A stretch of DNA of 64,000 nucleotides from Megaleporinus macrocephalus (lineage: Eukaryota; Chordata; Actinopteri; Characiformes; Anostomidae), in assembly GCA_021613375.1 (NCBI GenBank), contig CM038710.1, positions 31,299,136 to 31,363,135 on the forward strand. Direction: 5' to 3'. Numbering within the stretch: position 1 is the stretch's first letter; each line of letters starts with the position of its first letter. A program made the position numbers and the translations under genes. Shown piece by piece: positions 13,757 through 25,812 of this stretch. The notes beneath the pieces are model-generated. The model saw nothing but the letters and a program-made list of their open reading frames with translations, ran no database searches and was not told where the DNA came from.

Positions 13757-14356
13757 TTGTTACTTGTTCCCTACCTACTCTGATCAGTCATGTATAGGGT
13801 TCTGAATGTAGGAATATGGTGATCATGTGATCATGATGACTGACTGCTGTGGATCTGTTTGGGTAGTTGTTCCCCACCATGTTAAAAGTGAAGGTGTCAG
13901 AAGGGTTGTTTTTTTTTTTCGATCAGTACCCTAGCGGGTGAGTGGATGGATCGGTGGGTGCATTGGTCGGTGGGTGGATCAGTTGGTGGGTGAATCAGTT
14001 GGTCGGTGTATGGATGGATGGATACTTTATTCTTCCCAGAGAGAAATCCAGTTTTGTTACTTGTTCATTCCCTACCTACTCTGATCAGTCATGTATAGGG
14101 TTCTGAACGTAGGAATATTGTGATCATGACGACTGACTGCTGTGAATCTGTTTGGGTAGTTGTTCCCCACCATGTTGAAAGTGAAGGTGTCAGAAGGGTT
14201 TAGTTGTTGGGTGGATGGATCCGTGGGTGGATCGGTCTGTGCATGGATGGATGGATACTTTATTCATCCCAGAGGGAAATCCAGTGTTGTTACTTGTTCA
14301 TTCCCTACCTACTCTCATGTATAGGGTTCTGAATGTAGGAATATGGTGATCATGTG
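13757..14356. repeat. Triplicated ~230-300 bp block with retroposon tails
   Basis: A unit that begins gttacttgttc and runs through ccctacctact, catgtatagggttctgaa and gtgatcatg occurs at 13,757, 14,054 and 14,286, so the spacings are 297 and 232 bp. Between copies lie ggtgggtggatc/gatggatggata simple repeats, followed by actttattc and cccagaggg. Reversed, this is the AATAAAGTATC tail of teleost retroposons. The third copy is shortened. A partial fourth (gctctgaatgtaggaac) follows at about 14,400. Confidence 0.75.
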
Positions 14357-14899
14357 ATGTGATAGAAGAAGCACTTGGTTCCCTTCCTTTCGTGTAGTGC
14401 TCTGAATGTAGGAACAAAGGGTTTCAATGCAGGATTAGGACTTCGAAACAATATTATCTTGAATAATAAGAGTTAGAACTGATGTTACCCTGCAGGTTAG
14501 TGCTTGATTGGTAGTATATGTGGGCGTTTGTGTGGCACGCTCATAAATGTCAGTCTTGTCTGTCTGGTAGAAGCTGTTATGTGGTGCCGTTGTTTCGTCA
14601 TTGTTGTTGACAGGTCCCGCATTTGGTTTGGTTATCTGATGCAATAATTCACAAACAGCCATCTTGTACATTAACTGTGGAACTAGGCTTTTATAGGTAG
14701 ATTTGGCTAATATTAATGAATCCAACTGGTGCTACGACAGGGTCATGTTTCATAGAGACCAGGATAATGAGGTTTCATTGGCTCTGGTGCACACACTGAT
14801 TTCCTGTAAACAGTCCATTGATAATATAATTCCCATTCAGTCCGGGGATTATTACACAACCCTCCTGTGACACAATGTCTGTTTCCCCCCAAAACGAAC

Positions 14900-15258
14900 T
14901 GCTGAAAGCGCGGCGTGAGTCAGTCGGTAGAACCGGAATGAGCGGGATTGCGTATGTGTGTATGTGAGCGCCTGCAGGTGAGGGTAGGGCGTGCTTCAGG
15001 GCCTGTGACACGTTAAGTTTCCACTACAGGAAAAAAAAAAAAAAGACGAGGAGGGCAGGTATTTCTTTTTTGAGTCATGAAAATGAACAGGTACATCAGC
15101 CAATTATGTATTGAGAAAGAAAGTGAGGAAGAGACAGAGGAAGTGCTTTGAGACGAGAAAGAAAGCGAGGGAGAGGGAGAGAGTTAATGAAAGCCAGGGA
15201 GAGAAGCGTGAAGGATGTTTTCTGGCAGAAACACGCATGCGGTGTGTACGGATTGAGC
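14900..15258 (+). promoter_or_regulatory. Candidate 5' UTR / alternative promoter of short bcar3
   Basis: This stretch lies directly upstream of the first visible bcar3 ATG. It carries a TGAGTCA AP-1 site at about 15,073, a CCAAT word at about 15,100, and a purine-rich segment (15,110-15,190) typical of a leader. It has more CpG than the surrounding DNA around 14,900-14,990. No TATA box is obvious. The call is an inference from position. If the exon is instead entered through the acceptor-like ttatgtgcag ending at 15,306, this stretch would be intronic. Confidence 0.35.
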
Positions 15259-15435
15259 ATGGCTGTGAGGGCACTGAAAGACGCTCTTGTTCCCATTTAT
15301 GTGCAGTTCTCCCGGGACAAGTACATCATGGATGGAGCTCCGGAGAAGCTGCGCAGAGAGTTGGAGGAGGAACTGAAGCAGTGCAGTGAAGAACCGCGGA
15401 GCCACGCCTGGTACCACGGAGCCATCCCCAGACAG
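15259..15435 (+). CDS. bcar3: bcar3 first visible coding exon (alternative N-terminus, start of SH2)
   Basis: Encodes residues 1-59 from ATG 15,259 and ends in phase 0 at CAG|gtacgc. Residues 17-59 match the region just before and into the SH2 domain of NSP proteins: FSRDKYIMD, a charged helix of E and K, then RSHAWYHGAIPRQ. WYHG is the SH2 start. Residues 1-16 (MAVRALKDALVPIYVQ) do not resemble the long BCAR3 N-terminus, although YVQ lines up with its YVK. The frame is open upstream to 15,148 but is purine-rich and looks like leader. The alternative is entry through an acceptor at 15,305-15,306, with the true upstream exons outside the window. RNA evidence is needed to choose. Confidence 0.85.
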
Positions 15436-18400
15436 GTACGCTCACGATTTGAGAAGAGATGGTCAGCTAGATACCATGGTAGACAACTGGCTGTGTTTGT
15501 GTAAGTCAAATGAATATGTAAAAAGGAGTTACTTGGAGAAATATCATAGAAGAAGCACTTCTGGGTCCCTACAGAACCTTTCAATGAACTCTTGTATAAG
15601 GTAAACCGTCTGTAAGTAAGACCTGAAGCTGAGAAGAGACTTTTCAAAGCTTAAAGAACTTATACATTAATGGGTAAACAAAACAATAACAGTGATATCA
15701 TGTTAAATGACTTCTCTAAACATATAGTAAGTATCGTTACACTGTCCAAGTGCATACTTTGTGGCAAGGAAAGCATAATTAGTCATACTTAATTGGATTT
15801 AGGACAGTTCATTATAGTAACAAGGTCAAATGGTTTCATTTGTGCGAAGCACTGGTCTTCTGGAGAACTATAAGCTATTTAAGAGATAACCCTTGTGGAA
15901 AATCTTCAGCCTGCCAAATGTGAGTGAGTGAGTTGGTTCCAAACCAAGTTAGTCCTTTTGTTTAAAAGACGCTAGGCTATTGGTTCACAAGAACCATGTA
16001 ACCCATCAACGTACCATTTAGAACGTTTTAGAAACCCTTACTTTGGTGCTACTTATATCAACTGATTAACCCCTTAAACTATAAATGTCTGAAGGCTATG
16101 CAGGCCCACACTTTATTTCCTCAATCATGACGTTTGTGTTACTTTCTTCATTTGACAAATACTCGAGAGAGGTTTATAAATGATATGTCTTAGAGTAAAG
16201 AACTAAATAATAAGGGCTCAATGTGTTAACAAGCCCCTCCTGATTTGAAGTGGGTTGGCCAAATAAGAGCAATAAAAACTTTCTTAGGACAGGGCTACTC
16301 TACTGAGGGAGAACTTGCACTATCCCTGATCTGAAGGTATCTGAAGATTGTCTGTAAGCAAGTGTTGATGTTTTTTTGCTTAACTAGTTTGCTTTCTGCC
16401 TGTGTGGAGCGATACTGCACTGCTCTGGAGTCATGCCTCCACTCTGGCAGAAGAACATTCACTCTCTTTGTGAAAAATGATAATGAAATAAAGACACGTG
16501 GCTGTGTTTGCTAGCACACTAGTGTGACACACTTTCAACGCTGCAGTCCCCTGCTATGGAAGGGTGGTAAAAACTAGCTATTTTTTTCTGCTGCTGTTCG
16601 TTTCGTTGAAGGATACCTCACCCACTGAGCCTGCGCTGTTACCTGGTTAAGCTGGAGGATCAGGGTTCACTTCCTTATCAGACCCCTTATACTCTTGTGG
16701 TTAATGTGGCAACAAAGTGAGTTCAGTTAGCAGTATCTGAACATTAGTCAGTTCACAGGAGCTAAACCTGCTGGAACTGGAAGAGCCACCTTTAAAAAGA
16801 AAAGCACACAAAAGGAGCGAGGAGCTTCAGCGTATTGTTGTTGGTTTGAAGAGCATGCCCCACTTTTTTTTTCATTTCTCAGGTCTATTAACTCTCAGGT
16901 CACATTTAGCATAGCACAGTTGTGGCAGGACATCTGCAGCTGATGCATCCGAAGGGCTCACTTGTCAAGATTTTTTGGAGTCTGTTGATTGGCTGGTTGA
17001 GCTGATGCTTTGACGCCAGACATACACTGTGTAATTGGAGAAATGGGGGATGCTTAGATAGTCGTGGGATTCGAACTTGCAACCTTCTGGTTCTGAACCC
17101 AAGAGTGCATTTAACAGCATATTTTATATAGTGATAGGAAACCTGAATTTTCTGGCGGAACATACTGAAACTGATCAAATGGTTGCCAGACCTGAGTGCA
17201 GTGTAGCTCCTCTATTTAAGTAGCTTTCTTTGTTTTAGGCCCAGTACTGGCCCTGTCAGGTTCAGGTGTTAATAGTGTTTTCCCAGAACGGAGGAGACTT
17301 TTGTCGTATACTGGCTTTTAGATCCAAAAATAGATGAAAAAAATAAATGAATACCCTTACAATCTCAAAACATGAGGGTTAAGGTGGCTGTTACACCGCA
17401 TATCCACCTCAGGCCTCATTTACAGCCATGCAAAAAAAAAAAAGAAGCAGATTGAAAGAAACATAGCAGGTGGGGGTGCTGTGCCCAATCTCTGCTCTTT
17501 CCCACGCTTCCAGGGTTTAAACACGAGCCATGAACATGGTGATCAGTCATTCAGCATGCTCATTAGAGCCAGCTCTCATTGGTCAGTGCTGAAAAATTGT
17601 TATCAGATGTTCTGACATATAGTATATGTGTAACACTATATCACATATGAACTAGTAACTTTCTGAACCCACATGTCTACTGTTTACACAGTAAACATGC
17701 ATGTACTAAATTGTGGATGTGAACATGGAACCAGTTCACCCTCTAAAGATATGGCACATGTCCACGATTTGCTTCTTCAGTATGCAGTGGAGCTACAAGG
17801 CTAATGTAACACGAGTCACCTTTAAAAGATTTTGGCTAACATATGATTTCCTTACTGTTAAGCTACATTAGGCTCATAGTCACCGAAAGTCATGGATGTC
17901 AGCCTCTGTCTTTGGTGGAAACTAAAAGAAATTTTAGGCCTGAAACATGTCTTGGCTGGTCTACTATATTTGAGATAAGGAGATCATTTGTTCTTTTTTT
18001 TCTTTAAGCGTCCTTCCAATTCTTTTGCCCCCTATTCAAATTCCTTCAATATTAGTTTCATAGTACTAATAATTTCAATAATAAGTCATTACTGGCTAAT
18101 ATAAAGCCCTAGGTTAAAGGGGTTAAACCTCAACGTATGTTCATGGAGATGCTTCTCAGAGCGCCGCGTCACTCAGCAAAGTGTAAAAGGAGCTCCTGGG
18201 TGTAAAACACACCCTGTGATTACGCATTATTCACCACACAAAGCCCCCTGCCAGCACGTGGGCCACAGCGAAGGTCACATTTAGCCACAGCTGGGCTGTT
18301 TTCAACAGGAACTAGTCAGACCTGCTCAGCCTAAGTTGATCCAACAAGCAGCAGCCGGGTACGAAGGCAGTCAGCCGTTCACTGATTCTGTTGTCCTTGC

Positions 18401-20522
18401 TGTAAATGGCAGGGACAGTGATTTGTGATTGATTTTAAAAGCGTAGGCTGGAACTTCCTCCAAATGTTGTGTCCCACACTGCTGATGAGGCTGACTTTCG
18501 GCATAACATAAATACTGTGCGATACCAGACAGGTAGCGACCTGCATTATGAATCACCTCAGATAAATCAGTGCAACAAAATCAGTGTTCACCCATCCACA
18601 TTAAACTGAACTGAGGCACCTAGAACATTTAACACATGAGTATCTGTGTCTCTGTACTGGTACAGCACTGTTATGATGTATGACAAATTAGCAATGAGCT
18701 TATTGTCAACACAGCTGTTGAAGTTAAAAGCATTAAATGTGTTCATTTCAAGCAGGTTTAAAGTAAATCTACTATAAGCATAACATGCCTGGTCTGAGAT
18801 ACTGATACTTCTGTAGACACGGACCTCCTATATGTCACCCCCTATCTGTCCTTAGTCCAGAAATGATGTCTGAGAACAGCTGCTATTCACAACCTCACCG
18901 CAAAGATCTTGAGCATGCTTCATAACATAGTTGATGCCCAACACAGCTAAGACAGAAATGTTTGATTCTCTTTCAAAAGGTATGGATCTCAGCAAATGAA
19001 TGTTGAATGAATGCAAATGCTAATAATAAAAAAGCAAATGAATGAAATGTCTGAAATTATCTGGAAGCCAAAACAGTCATTTGAGTTTCAGTGCTTCACA
19101 TATTTTTGTTGGAAACCAATCAAATCCAGCAGTACTAGATCTTTGTTGTGAGGCCAGCTAGTGCCACTGGCTTTGAACCCACTGAATTCATCATATTGCA
19201 CTGTAAAAAGTCAGAGACTATCTAGTATTTATTGAATTTCCAGTAAAACAGGTGCAGGTTTTAAGTGTCAAGGAAAACTCAAAATATGTATTTAACAGAA
19301 ACTCTGAATCATTACATTTGATTAACAGGAAGCTGTGTTAGTGAGAGCACACATGTATGGCATGTAATGTACTAAACAGAGCAGACAAGCAAACAGAGTA
19401 GAACAAATATGTACTTATTAAATAAAAATAAATAATAAAAATACACTTAATAGAATAAAGAAACATGCTAAAGAGATATGTGACTATCTGTATGCATATA
19501 TGGACATTTAAACATATGCAGGTCTGAGTACACATTTATAAAATCTAAAGTCAAAGAAAACATGTATCTCCATGTTTCCAGTGTTGACTTTTCTATTTTT
19601 ATTTTTATTTGAGCACGGCAGCTGTGTCCTTTACATTGTGTAGTAATGACATGATGAGTGGCCCAATAGAAATGCTCCAGAATTGTTTGGAACAGAACCT
19701 TTTCACACTGAAAGTAAAGAATGTTTCTGCCCTGTAATTTCTTTGGACAGCAATAAAACATTTGGTCTGCTTGTCTTTTTAAGAATTTTTTAATTTACGT
19801 TTCAGGGTTTTTACAAATGAACGGCTCGTTTCAGGTCTTGCCATCGCATTTCAATGTAATACAAGTCTGAATTTTTACTCTGAAACTTTACTGTCTTTAT
19901 GATATCTAGACATGTTTGGCAAATGGTCAGCAGTTGTGGAGGCCATTTGTGCCCAGTGTCTTTCTTGGGTAATTGTGTACATTAACCTAAGGCTTATGCT
20001 GTGGGACACTGGAGTCCAAGAGTCCTAGCAATGGCTTAGCCATCTCTTTCAGACTGGTGCACTAGAATAACTTTTGTTCACATCTGTATTTGAATCTCTT
20101 GAGAACGTGGTACCGTGTGCTGCATTTTAAGTCCTCCTAGCTGTTTCACATTGCTGGAAAGGTTCTATTTGAGAGGGGTTTGGCAGTAATCATGCCTGGG
20201 TATTGTAGTAAAAGAACAGAATTTGTCCTCAATGAATGAAATCATAGTTAGCGAAAACATAATATAATATAAAAATAGTTTGACAATCTAAATCAATCAA
20301 GTGTAACAAGTAAGGGGCAAAAACTTTTTCACAGCCCTGTTAATATTTGGAAATGTACATTATTTACTCAAATACAATATCAAAAAAATCCCTGAGATAA
20401 ATATATTGTTATAGTTTGTTGTTATAGTTTTATATCAGGATGAGGAAGACAAATCTTAAATATAGTAGTATCTTAAATATAAATGAATGTAACGCCCCTC
20501 TCTTTGTACAATTGTTCGTCAG
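15436..20522 (+). other. bcar3 intron
   Basis: About 5.1 kb with no supported exon. It contains a tRNA-SINE trace at 17,045-17,110 and short A/T tracts. It starts gtacgc and ends gttcgtcag before the SH2 exon. Confidence 0.85.
17045..17110 (-). mobile_element. tRNA-derived SINE remnant
   Basis: On the minus strand the words agaaggttgcaagttcgaat and cccacgac form a good pol III B-box (GTTCGAATCCC) preceded by the AGAAGGTTGC word common in teleost SINE heads. It is short and decayed. Confidence 0.45.
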
Positions 20523-20962
20523 GTGGCTGAGAACTTGGTCCAGCGTGATGGTGACTTCCTGATCCGAGACTCGTTATCCAGCCCAGGGAACTACGTCCTG
20601 ACCTGCCAGTGGAAGAACAGCCCGCAGCACTTCAAAATCAACAAGCAGGTGGTGGCCCTGAACGAGGCCTACTCCCGCGTGCAGTATCTGTTCGAGAAGG
20701 AGGGTTTCGACAGCGTCCCCGCTCTGGTCAGATACTATGTAGGCAATCGTCAGCCCGTCTCTGAGGTAGTGGGGGCTATCATCTTCCAGCCCATCAACAG
20801 AACCCTGCCGCTCAGGTGTCTGGAAGAGAAGTATGGAGTCGGATCTATATGTGTGGAGGCTGGCCACAGAGAGAGGAAGAACCAGAACTCCAAGCGACTG
20901 AGCTTAAACATCATGAACGGACACGTCCCGGATCACACCCTCGGCCGTGGGAACCTCCTCAG
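20523..20962 (+). CDS. bcar3: bcar3 exon: body of the SH2 domain
   Basis: Encodes residues 60-205 and two bases of codon 206, between acceptor gttcgtcag and donor AG|gtgagg. It opens VAENLVQRDGDFLIRDS. Arg74 of FLIRDS is the phosphotyrosine-binding arginine of the SH2 fold, and HFKI carries the usual betaD histidine. The domain closes near INRTLPLRCLEEKYG, which is almost identical to the mammalian BCAR3 wording. The rest (KRLSLNIMNGH to GRGNLLR) starts the linker. It has high GC and a codon bias unlike the flanking introns, as expected for coding DNA. Confidence 0.97.
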
Positions 20963-23298
20963 GTGAGGAACTAAATCAAAACATACTGTCGCATGTGTCC
21001 CTGTCATACCAGTCAGGGGAGTGAAAATGCATCCATGTATTATGTTGGTTGCTGTATTGTTTTCATGCATTGTGATGCATTAAATTAGAAAGAGATAAAC
21101 ACCTGGAACGCTAAGGCCGTTGCGTGAAGACCACACGTGATGAGACTAAGCATTACTACATTGTGATCAAAACTAGATACGATGGAAGGGAAGCACTTCT
21201 TTGGAATTTCCCCTCTGCAGATCACAAAACTGAATAAACGAGAAGACAGCCATCACAAAAGAGATGTGCAAATGGTGACACTGTGAAACTGAAAATAGAA
21301 CAGAGCTGAAACCTTACGAGAGCTTACACAGATTCAGAAACCTGTATCTCAGTACGAGCTGCTTTTGGAGAAGCAGTTCCACACGTGATGAAAAAGAAAA
21401 CAGGCTAATCCTTTTGATGGCTCTCAAAGTTCTAGTTGCCAATCCGTCATCATAGCTGTCACCATGCCAGCACCACAAACATCAGTGACTGGTCAAGTGA
21501 GCTAGTGCTCCATTAATGACACAGTTTTTGCTGTGTACAAGATCACATTCAGTGTGCAAGATATACTCGACAACAGGGCCGGCGCTAGGGGGGGGGCTGA
21601 GATTTTGTCTGTGCTCCCCCAATCACAATGAAAGCAACAGCTATTATCTCTGAACCAATCACAAAAACATGTTTTGCTGTGCAGTGTGAAGATATTATAG
21701 TCTCAGACTGTGTCTAGCTACTTGTGCCAGCTTTGATTTAAAGTTGTACTAAAGCTTTTTACGAAACCGAGTTGTTCCATCAGTGTAATGCTAAATTAAT
21801 TAAGAGGGGGAGTTATTGAAATTAATCACAATTACATAAGCAAAGTGTACTCATTAGGTTTTAGGTTTAAGTTTGAAGGCACATGCAATATTTTTATTTC
21901 TTTATATCATATATTAATTTAAGCCAGTATCGTTAGATCTACTGTCATCATTCATGCACAAATTAAGCCCTGAATATATTTCTTGCTTGACTTGCTTGGC
22001 TTAACATGCCCACGCATTATGTTTTACTGCCACCCCCCAAGCAAAGCAGTCCAGGACCAGGGCTGCTTGACAAAACCTGAAGAATTAATTAATTGAAGTT
22101 CAAATAAACCACAAATGTAAATCACACTAATGCCAAGAGTGATTGTCACGATTATTATTATTATTATTATGTAAGACAAGCCTAACACCTTAAAACTTTA
22201 GTATTACTCTAACACGTGGTTTGAATGGCTTTATACAGTGTTATAAGTAGCGGTCTGTTAGCTTTTCAGTAGGACAAATACTCTTAACCATGATAAAAAG
22301 ACTATAATGCAAGCTGGGGGTGTTGTTTTTATTGTCTATCACTGACAGTATATAGTCCCTTTAGTCACATTCTCATATTTAACATGCCTAACAACACAGA
22401 AAGACTTGTGCCCAACTACTGAACAACCTTTAACTGTGGGCAAGACTGAGATTTCATCATGTATTGATGTATATCCAAAAGACCTACAATCCATTAGAAA
22501 CACTGTAAAGTCACAGATTTATACTTTTTACATACCACAGGAGATTGGGGACTATAGTGTTTGTGTGATATTTAAAGGACTCATATTCTAGAAAACTGAA
22601 CTGTCCTCACTTTTCTGAAATAAGAAAGTTTGATGTAGGATGTAAATACTGTTATAAATAACAAAACACCTTGTTTACTCCCCAGTCCATTCAAAAAAGA
22701 TACAAATTAAGTTGTGAGCAAACACATTCAGCCTACAGTAGTTCAGCCCCACTCATTTACGCTAAAGTTATAAAGAGTTTCAGCCCATATAACTTTTAAA
22801 ATGAAGCACAGTGCGGTCTATTACTGTTAAGAAGAAGTGTTATTAACTGATAATGGAAGTTTATATCACAAGATTCTTTTTTCCCCAACCAATTTTGATC
22901 ATTTCTGTCAAGAACATCTATTGGGTGAGTGACAATATGTTAAAAGACCTAGTATAAGTACAAGAAGTGAACACAACCTGTTTAAAATTTTAAAGCATAC
23001 GTGATCTCTTTTATGTTAAGCCAACAGAGATAAGTACATGTCTTAAAGAAAAAAAGCCTTTCTCTGGTTAAGGAGGGGATAAGCCATGCCAGCATGTGTG
23101 TCAGTACATAAAGCTGAACAGAGAAAAACACCAAACATGATGCAAAATGCTAAAACAAACCAACGAAATTAGAAGCTTGAACAGAAGAGGCGCATATACA
23201 GTGTATAGAATGACTACTACGTTGCACAGCAGCTTCTCCAAAGTTCTCTCCTTTCAGAGACGCTCTGAGTCTTACTGTCCCGTCTCTGTCCTTCACAG
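20963..23298 (+). other. bcar3 intron
   Basis: About 2.3 kb. It contains a possible hAT-type fragment beginning gggccggcgctaggggg at about 21,578, with no matching right end found, and an ATT microsatellite near 22,150. No exon seen. Confidence 0.8.
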
Positions 23299-23399
23299 CA
23301 CTAAAGACAAGTGCGGGAGCCAGCCGGCGTGTCTGAATCACGTTCAGGAGCGGAGAGGGCCGCTGAAGACCCATCAGTCCGAGAGCTTCCTTCCGCTGG
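23299..23399 (+). CDS. bcar3: bcar3 exon: linker
   Basis: A 101-bp exon that enters in phase 2 (completing Ser206) and leaves in phase 1 (first base of Gly240). It reads TKDKCGSQPACLNHVQERR, then KTHQSESFLPL. This is the conserved BCAR3 linker segment (human has GSQPACLDHMQDRR and HQSESYLP), which supports BCAR3 over its paralogues. Acceptor cttcacag, donor gtgagc. Confidence 0.95.
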
Positions 23400-23920
23400 G
23401 TGAGCACACTAACGTCCGCTTTCATCCTCACTGATGCACTGTCACGCTCCCTCTCTGACGGGCCGCTGCACTGACAGCCTTGAAAACTAGCTATTTTCCT
23501 TCTTGCATGTTCCACTCTGCACCTCAGCGAAAGTCTTTTCTCAAAGTCAACGTGGCATCTTCGCTTTGAAGTTCACTCGCAGTTGTCGACAATCTGATGT
23601 GTGAAGTGAGACGTGGAATTGGAATCGCTAAATAATTGTTTTGAGGAGGAAGCTTATGTGGGGTGAATTAGAATAAGGGAAAAGCAGAGGAAATTTTTTA
23701 TGTCCATGTCATTCCAGTTGACAGGGCTGGACGGAGGGAAGTCATCTGTAGCCTGGCATTATGAGTCAAAGCTGGAAGCTGTAATTTTTGCTTTTTTATT
23801 CAATCTCTTCTCAGCACATCAGCTCTTAGTTCAGAGAGCTATATAAGCTGTCAGAGATGGTAATGAATTTATAAATAATGATATCATAAATAATTCATGT
23901 CTCTTCTCTTTGGCTTCCAG

Positions 23921-24696
23921 GCTCCAGGCCTCAAGCTCAGGCCCACCATATGGAGACCCAGTCGTGCTCCAAGTCTCCTGTGTTCAGGACTGGCAGTGAG
24001 CCTGCCCTTAGTCCAACGGTTCCTCGCAGGATGGCTTTCGAGACCCAGCCAGGCGAGGCCATCCGGGGCTCCGACAGCCAGCTCTGCCCAAAGCCGCCCC
24101 CCAAACCTAGCAAAGTGCCCTCCACAATACTTCCCCGCTCTCCGCGCCTGCAGCCCCTGGCCCCCGTACCTCCATTAAAGCCCCAGAAGCAGCGGCTTTC
24201 GCCCCACCAACAGCAGCAGTCAGTCTGCCTGGCCAGTCCAGAGATGAACTACTGCAAACTGAGCCCCTGCAGCCCCGCCGAATGGGAAATGATCAGTGGC
24301 CTACAGATCAATGCCAACGGCTACGTGGAACGGTTAAAGACGGATGAGGAGAAAAGGGCAAGTGCCGGGACCGCCAAGCTGGATCGCAGCTCCTACCACC
24401 ACGCTATCGAGGCGCTGGAGACTGGCAGTGAGGAGGAGGAGGACGTGGACGACGAACAGCAGACACAAGCGGAACAGGAGGTGGTAGAAAAAGCTGAGAG
24501 GCAGAGAAAGGCTAAAGATTTCCAGCGGCCAGTGTTTGAGACAGTTTCTGCATTCAGACCAGGAGACACTGACTTCAGGCTTCTGCCGCCAGAGAATAAG
24601 CCTCTGGAAATGTCTGTGCTGAAGAAGGCCAAAGAATTGGTGGTCAGTCTGGACCCTAAGACCATCGCCAAGCACATCCTACAAGCTGACTGTGAG
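23921..24696 (+). CDS. bcar3: bcar3 exon: proline/serine linker, acidic insert, start of Cas-binding domain
   Basis: Largest coding exon (776 bp; residues 240-498), entering in phase 1 and leaving in phase 0 at GAG|gtacgc. In order it carries CSKSPVFRTGSEPALSP (253-269), a GSDSQLCPKPPPKP proline motif (289-302), a tyrosine-containing linker, an acidic/charged insert (407-437: EEEEDVDDEQQ, then alternating E, K and R), and ETVSAFRPG followed by PENKPLE (463-469), where the C-terminal Cdc25-like domain begins. The acidic insert differs from the mammalian linker at this place. High GC marks it off from its introns. Confidence 0.97.
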
Positions 24697-25696
24697 GTAC
24701 GCCTACATAATTACATCACTAGACTATATATATTGTCCTCTTGTCTCACTGGAGACACAATGTGAAAGGAAACGTTTGGTGATAAACCACATTTACATAA
24801 TTTACCCCTAATGTTGTCGATGCAGTCAATCAGCCAATTTGTTCAGATCTTTGAGTTCTTTCATTTTAAGCAGAGCTAATATTACTAACTGACGCTGGGC
24901 GTCAATAGTCACACAAAACTTGTCCATAAATACATCCTCAAAAATAATTAAGGATGTGCAGACCTCTCAGTGTGGTTTAGGATACAGTTCACCGTGCAGC
25001 TTTTATATAACAGGTGTAGTGCAATTCTTATTCTTCCCTGCATCGAAAGAACGGATGTGTTGCCTTTCTGTTGGGGTCAGTACTCTAAGTCACTTTTGTA
25101 GCAAAAATCTTGGGTCGGTTTATAAAGGCAACCCACAAAGCCTTGGTTTTCCGTGCAACTTCTAATGAAATGGCAAAGGATAAACCACCCATCCACACCC
25201 ACAGGCTGACTACAATCAGTAGTGACAGGTCCATAATTAACATCTCCATGTGACTCTTGCCTGTTCAGACAGCAAGTTAAGAGACTGGTTCTTCCTGCCA
25301 GCCTGGTGGAGTCCTGGCGGCAGGGTCGAGGCGTTTAGCTGTGTCAGTCAACGTGAGCTAAAATTGGAGAATGAATACAATTAGGTCAGGATCACAAACA
25401 GCGTCGTCACAAAGATGTTACTTTCCAGCTCTGGACTGGACGTGCAGGTTTTTTTTGGATAAAAATGATCAGTTCTGGATTGAAGTGCCAGTAAAAACAC
25501 TAGGCTCTTTGTTTGTTTGTAAATTAGATCACAGACTGGTTGTTTATATCAGCCTCCAGACTAACTACAGTAATGAGAACAGCCTGATGAGATCTGCCCC
25601 GTAACATCTCTGAAAACAAGATTTAAGAACATTCAGATTTCTTCTTCGTTTGGTACAAGAACATTCAGCACTAAGTGGTGGGTGTGCATTTTTTAG
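24697..25696 (+). other. bcar3 intron
   Basis: About 1 kb of unique-looking AT-rich sequence. No exon or recognisable repeat was seen. Confidence 0.85.
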
Positions 25697-25812
25697 GTTG
25701 CCAGGGTACTGAACGTTTCGGATGAGATGAAAGGTCAGATGGGTGTGACCTCTGGGCTGGAGCTGGTGACCCTTCCACATGGAAGACAACTCCGTCAGGA
25801 TCTCATGGAAAG
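25697..25812 (+). CDS. bcar3: bcar3 exon: Cas-binding domain
   Basis: 116 bp coding VARVLNVSDEMKGQMGVTSG, then LELVTLPHGRQLRQDLME, with codon 537 (Arg) split over the next intron. LELVTLPHG is a hallmark of the NSP Cdc25-like domain. Acceptor ttttttag, donor gtaaac. The exon was picked out by phase and similarity. Its frame is interrupted soon after both splice sites. Confidence 0.97.

Larger units (their letters stand above)
1..15100. other. Non-coding stretch upstream of the visible bcar3 exons
   Basis: No open frame here resembles a known protein, and none carries the N-terminal region of long-form BCAR3. The stretch is ordinary AT-rich vertebrate non-coding DNA with several mobile-element remnants, listed separately (MITEs at 1,429 and 1,616, a SINE trace near 7,200, a TA repeat at 8,825, a triplicated block at 13,757-14,356). 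It is either an upstream intron of bcar3 (the human gene has very long 5' introns) or the flank of an alternative promoter. Which of the two cannot be decided from sequence alone. Confidence 0.6.

Noticed and set aside
16640..16690. Possible tRNA or SINE (tggttaagctgg followed by gggttcacttcc)
   Set aside because: The B-box is poor and no cloverleaf can be drawn. Too weak to call.
20574..20867. Minus-strand open frame opposite the SH2 exon
   Set aside because: Shadow of the GC-rich bcar3 coding exon. The + strand frame has the SH2 motifs and correct splice phase.
21577..22060. Possible hAT element starting gggccggcgctaggggg
   Set aside because: No matching inverted right end or 8-bp duplication found; left as a note in the intron entry.
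24334..24677. Two minus-strand open frames opposite the large bcar3 exon
   Set aside because: Shadows of coding DNA with no family resemblance.
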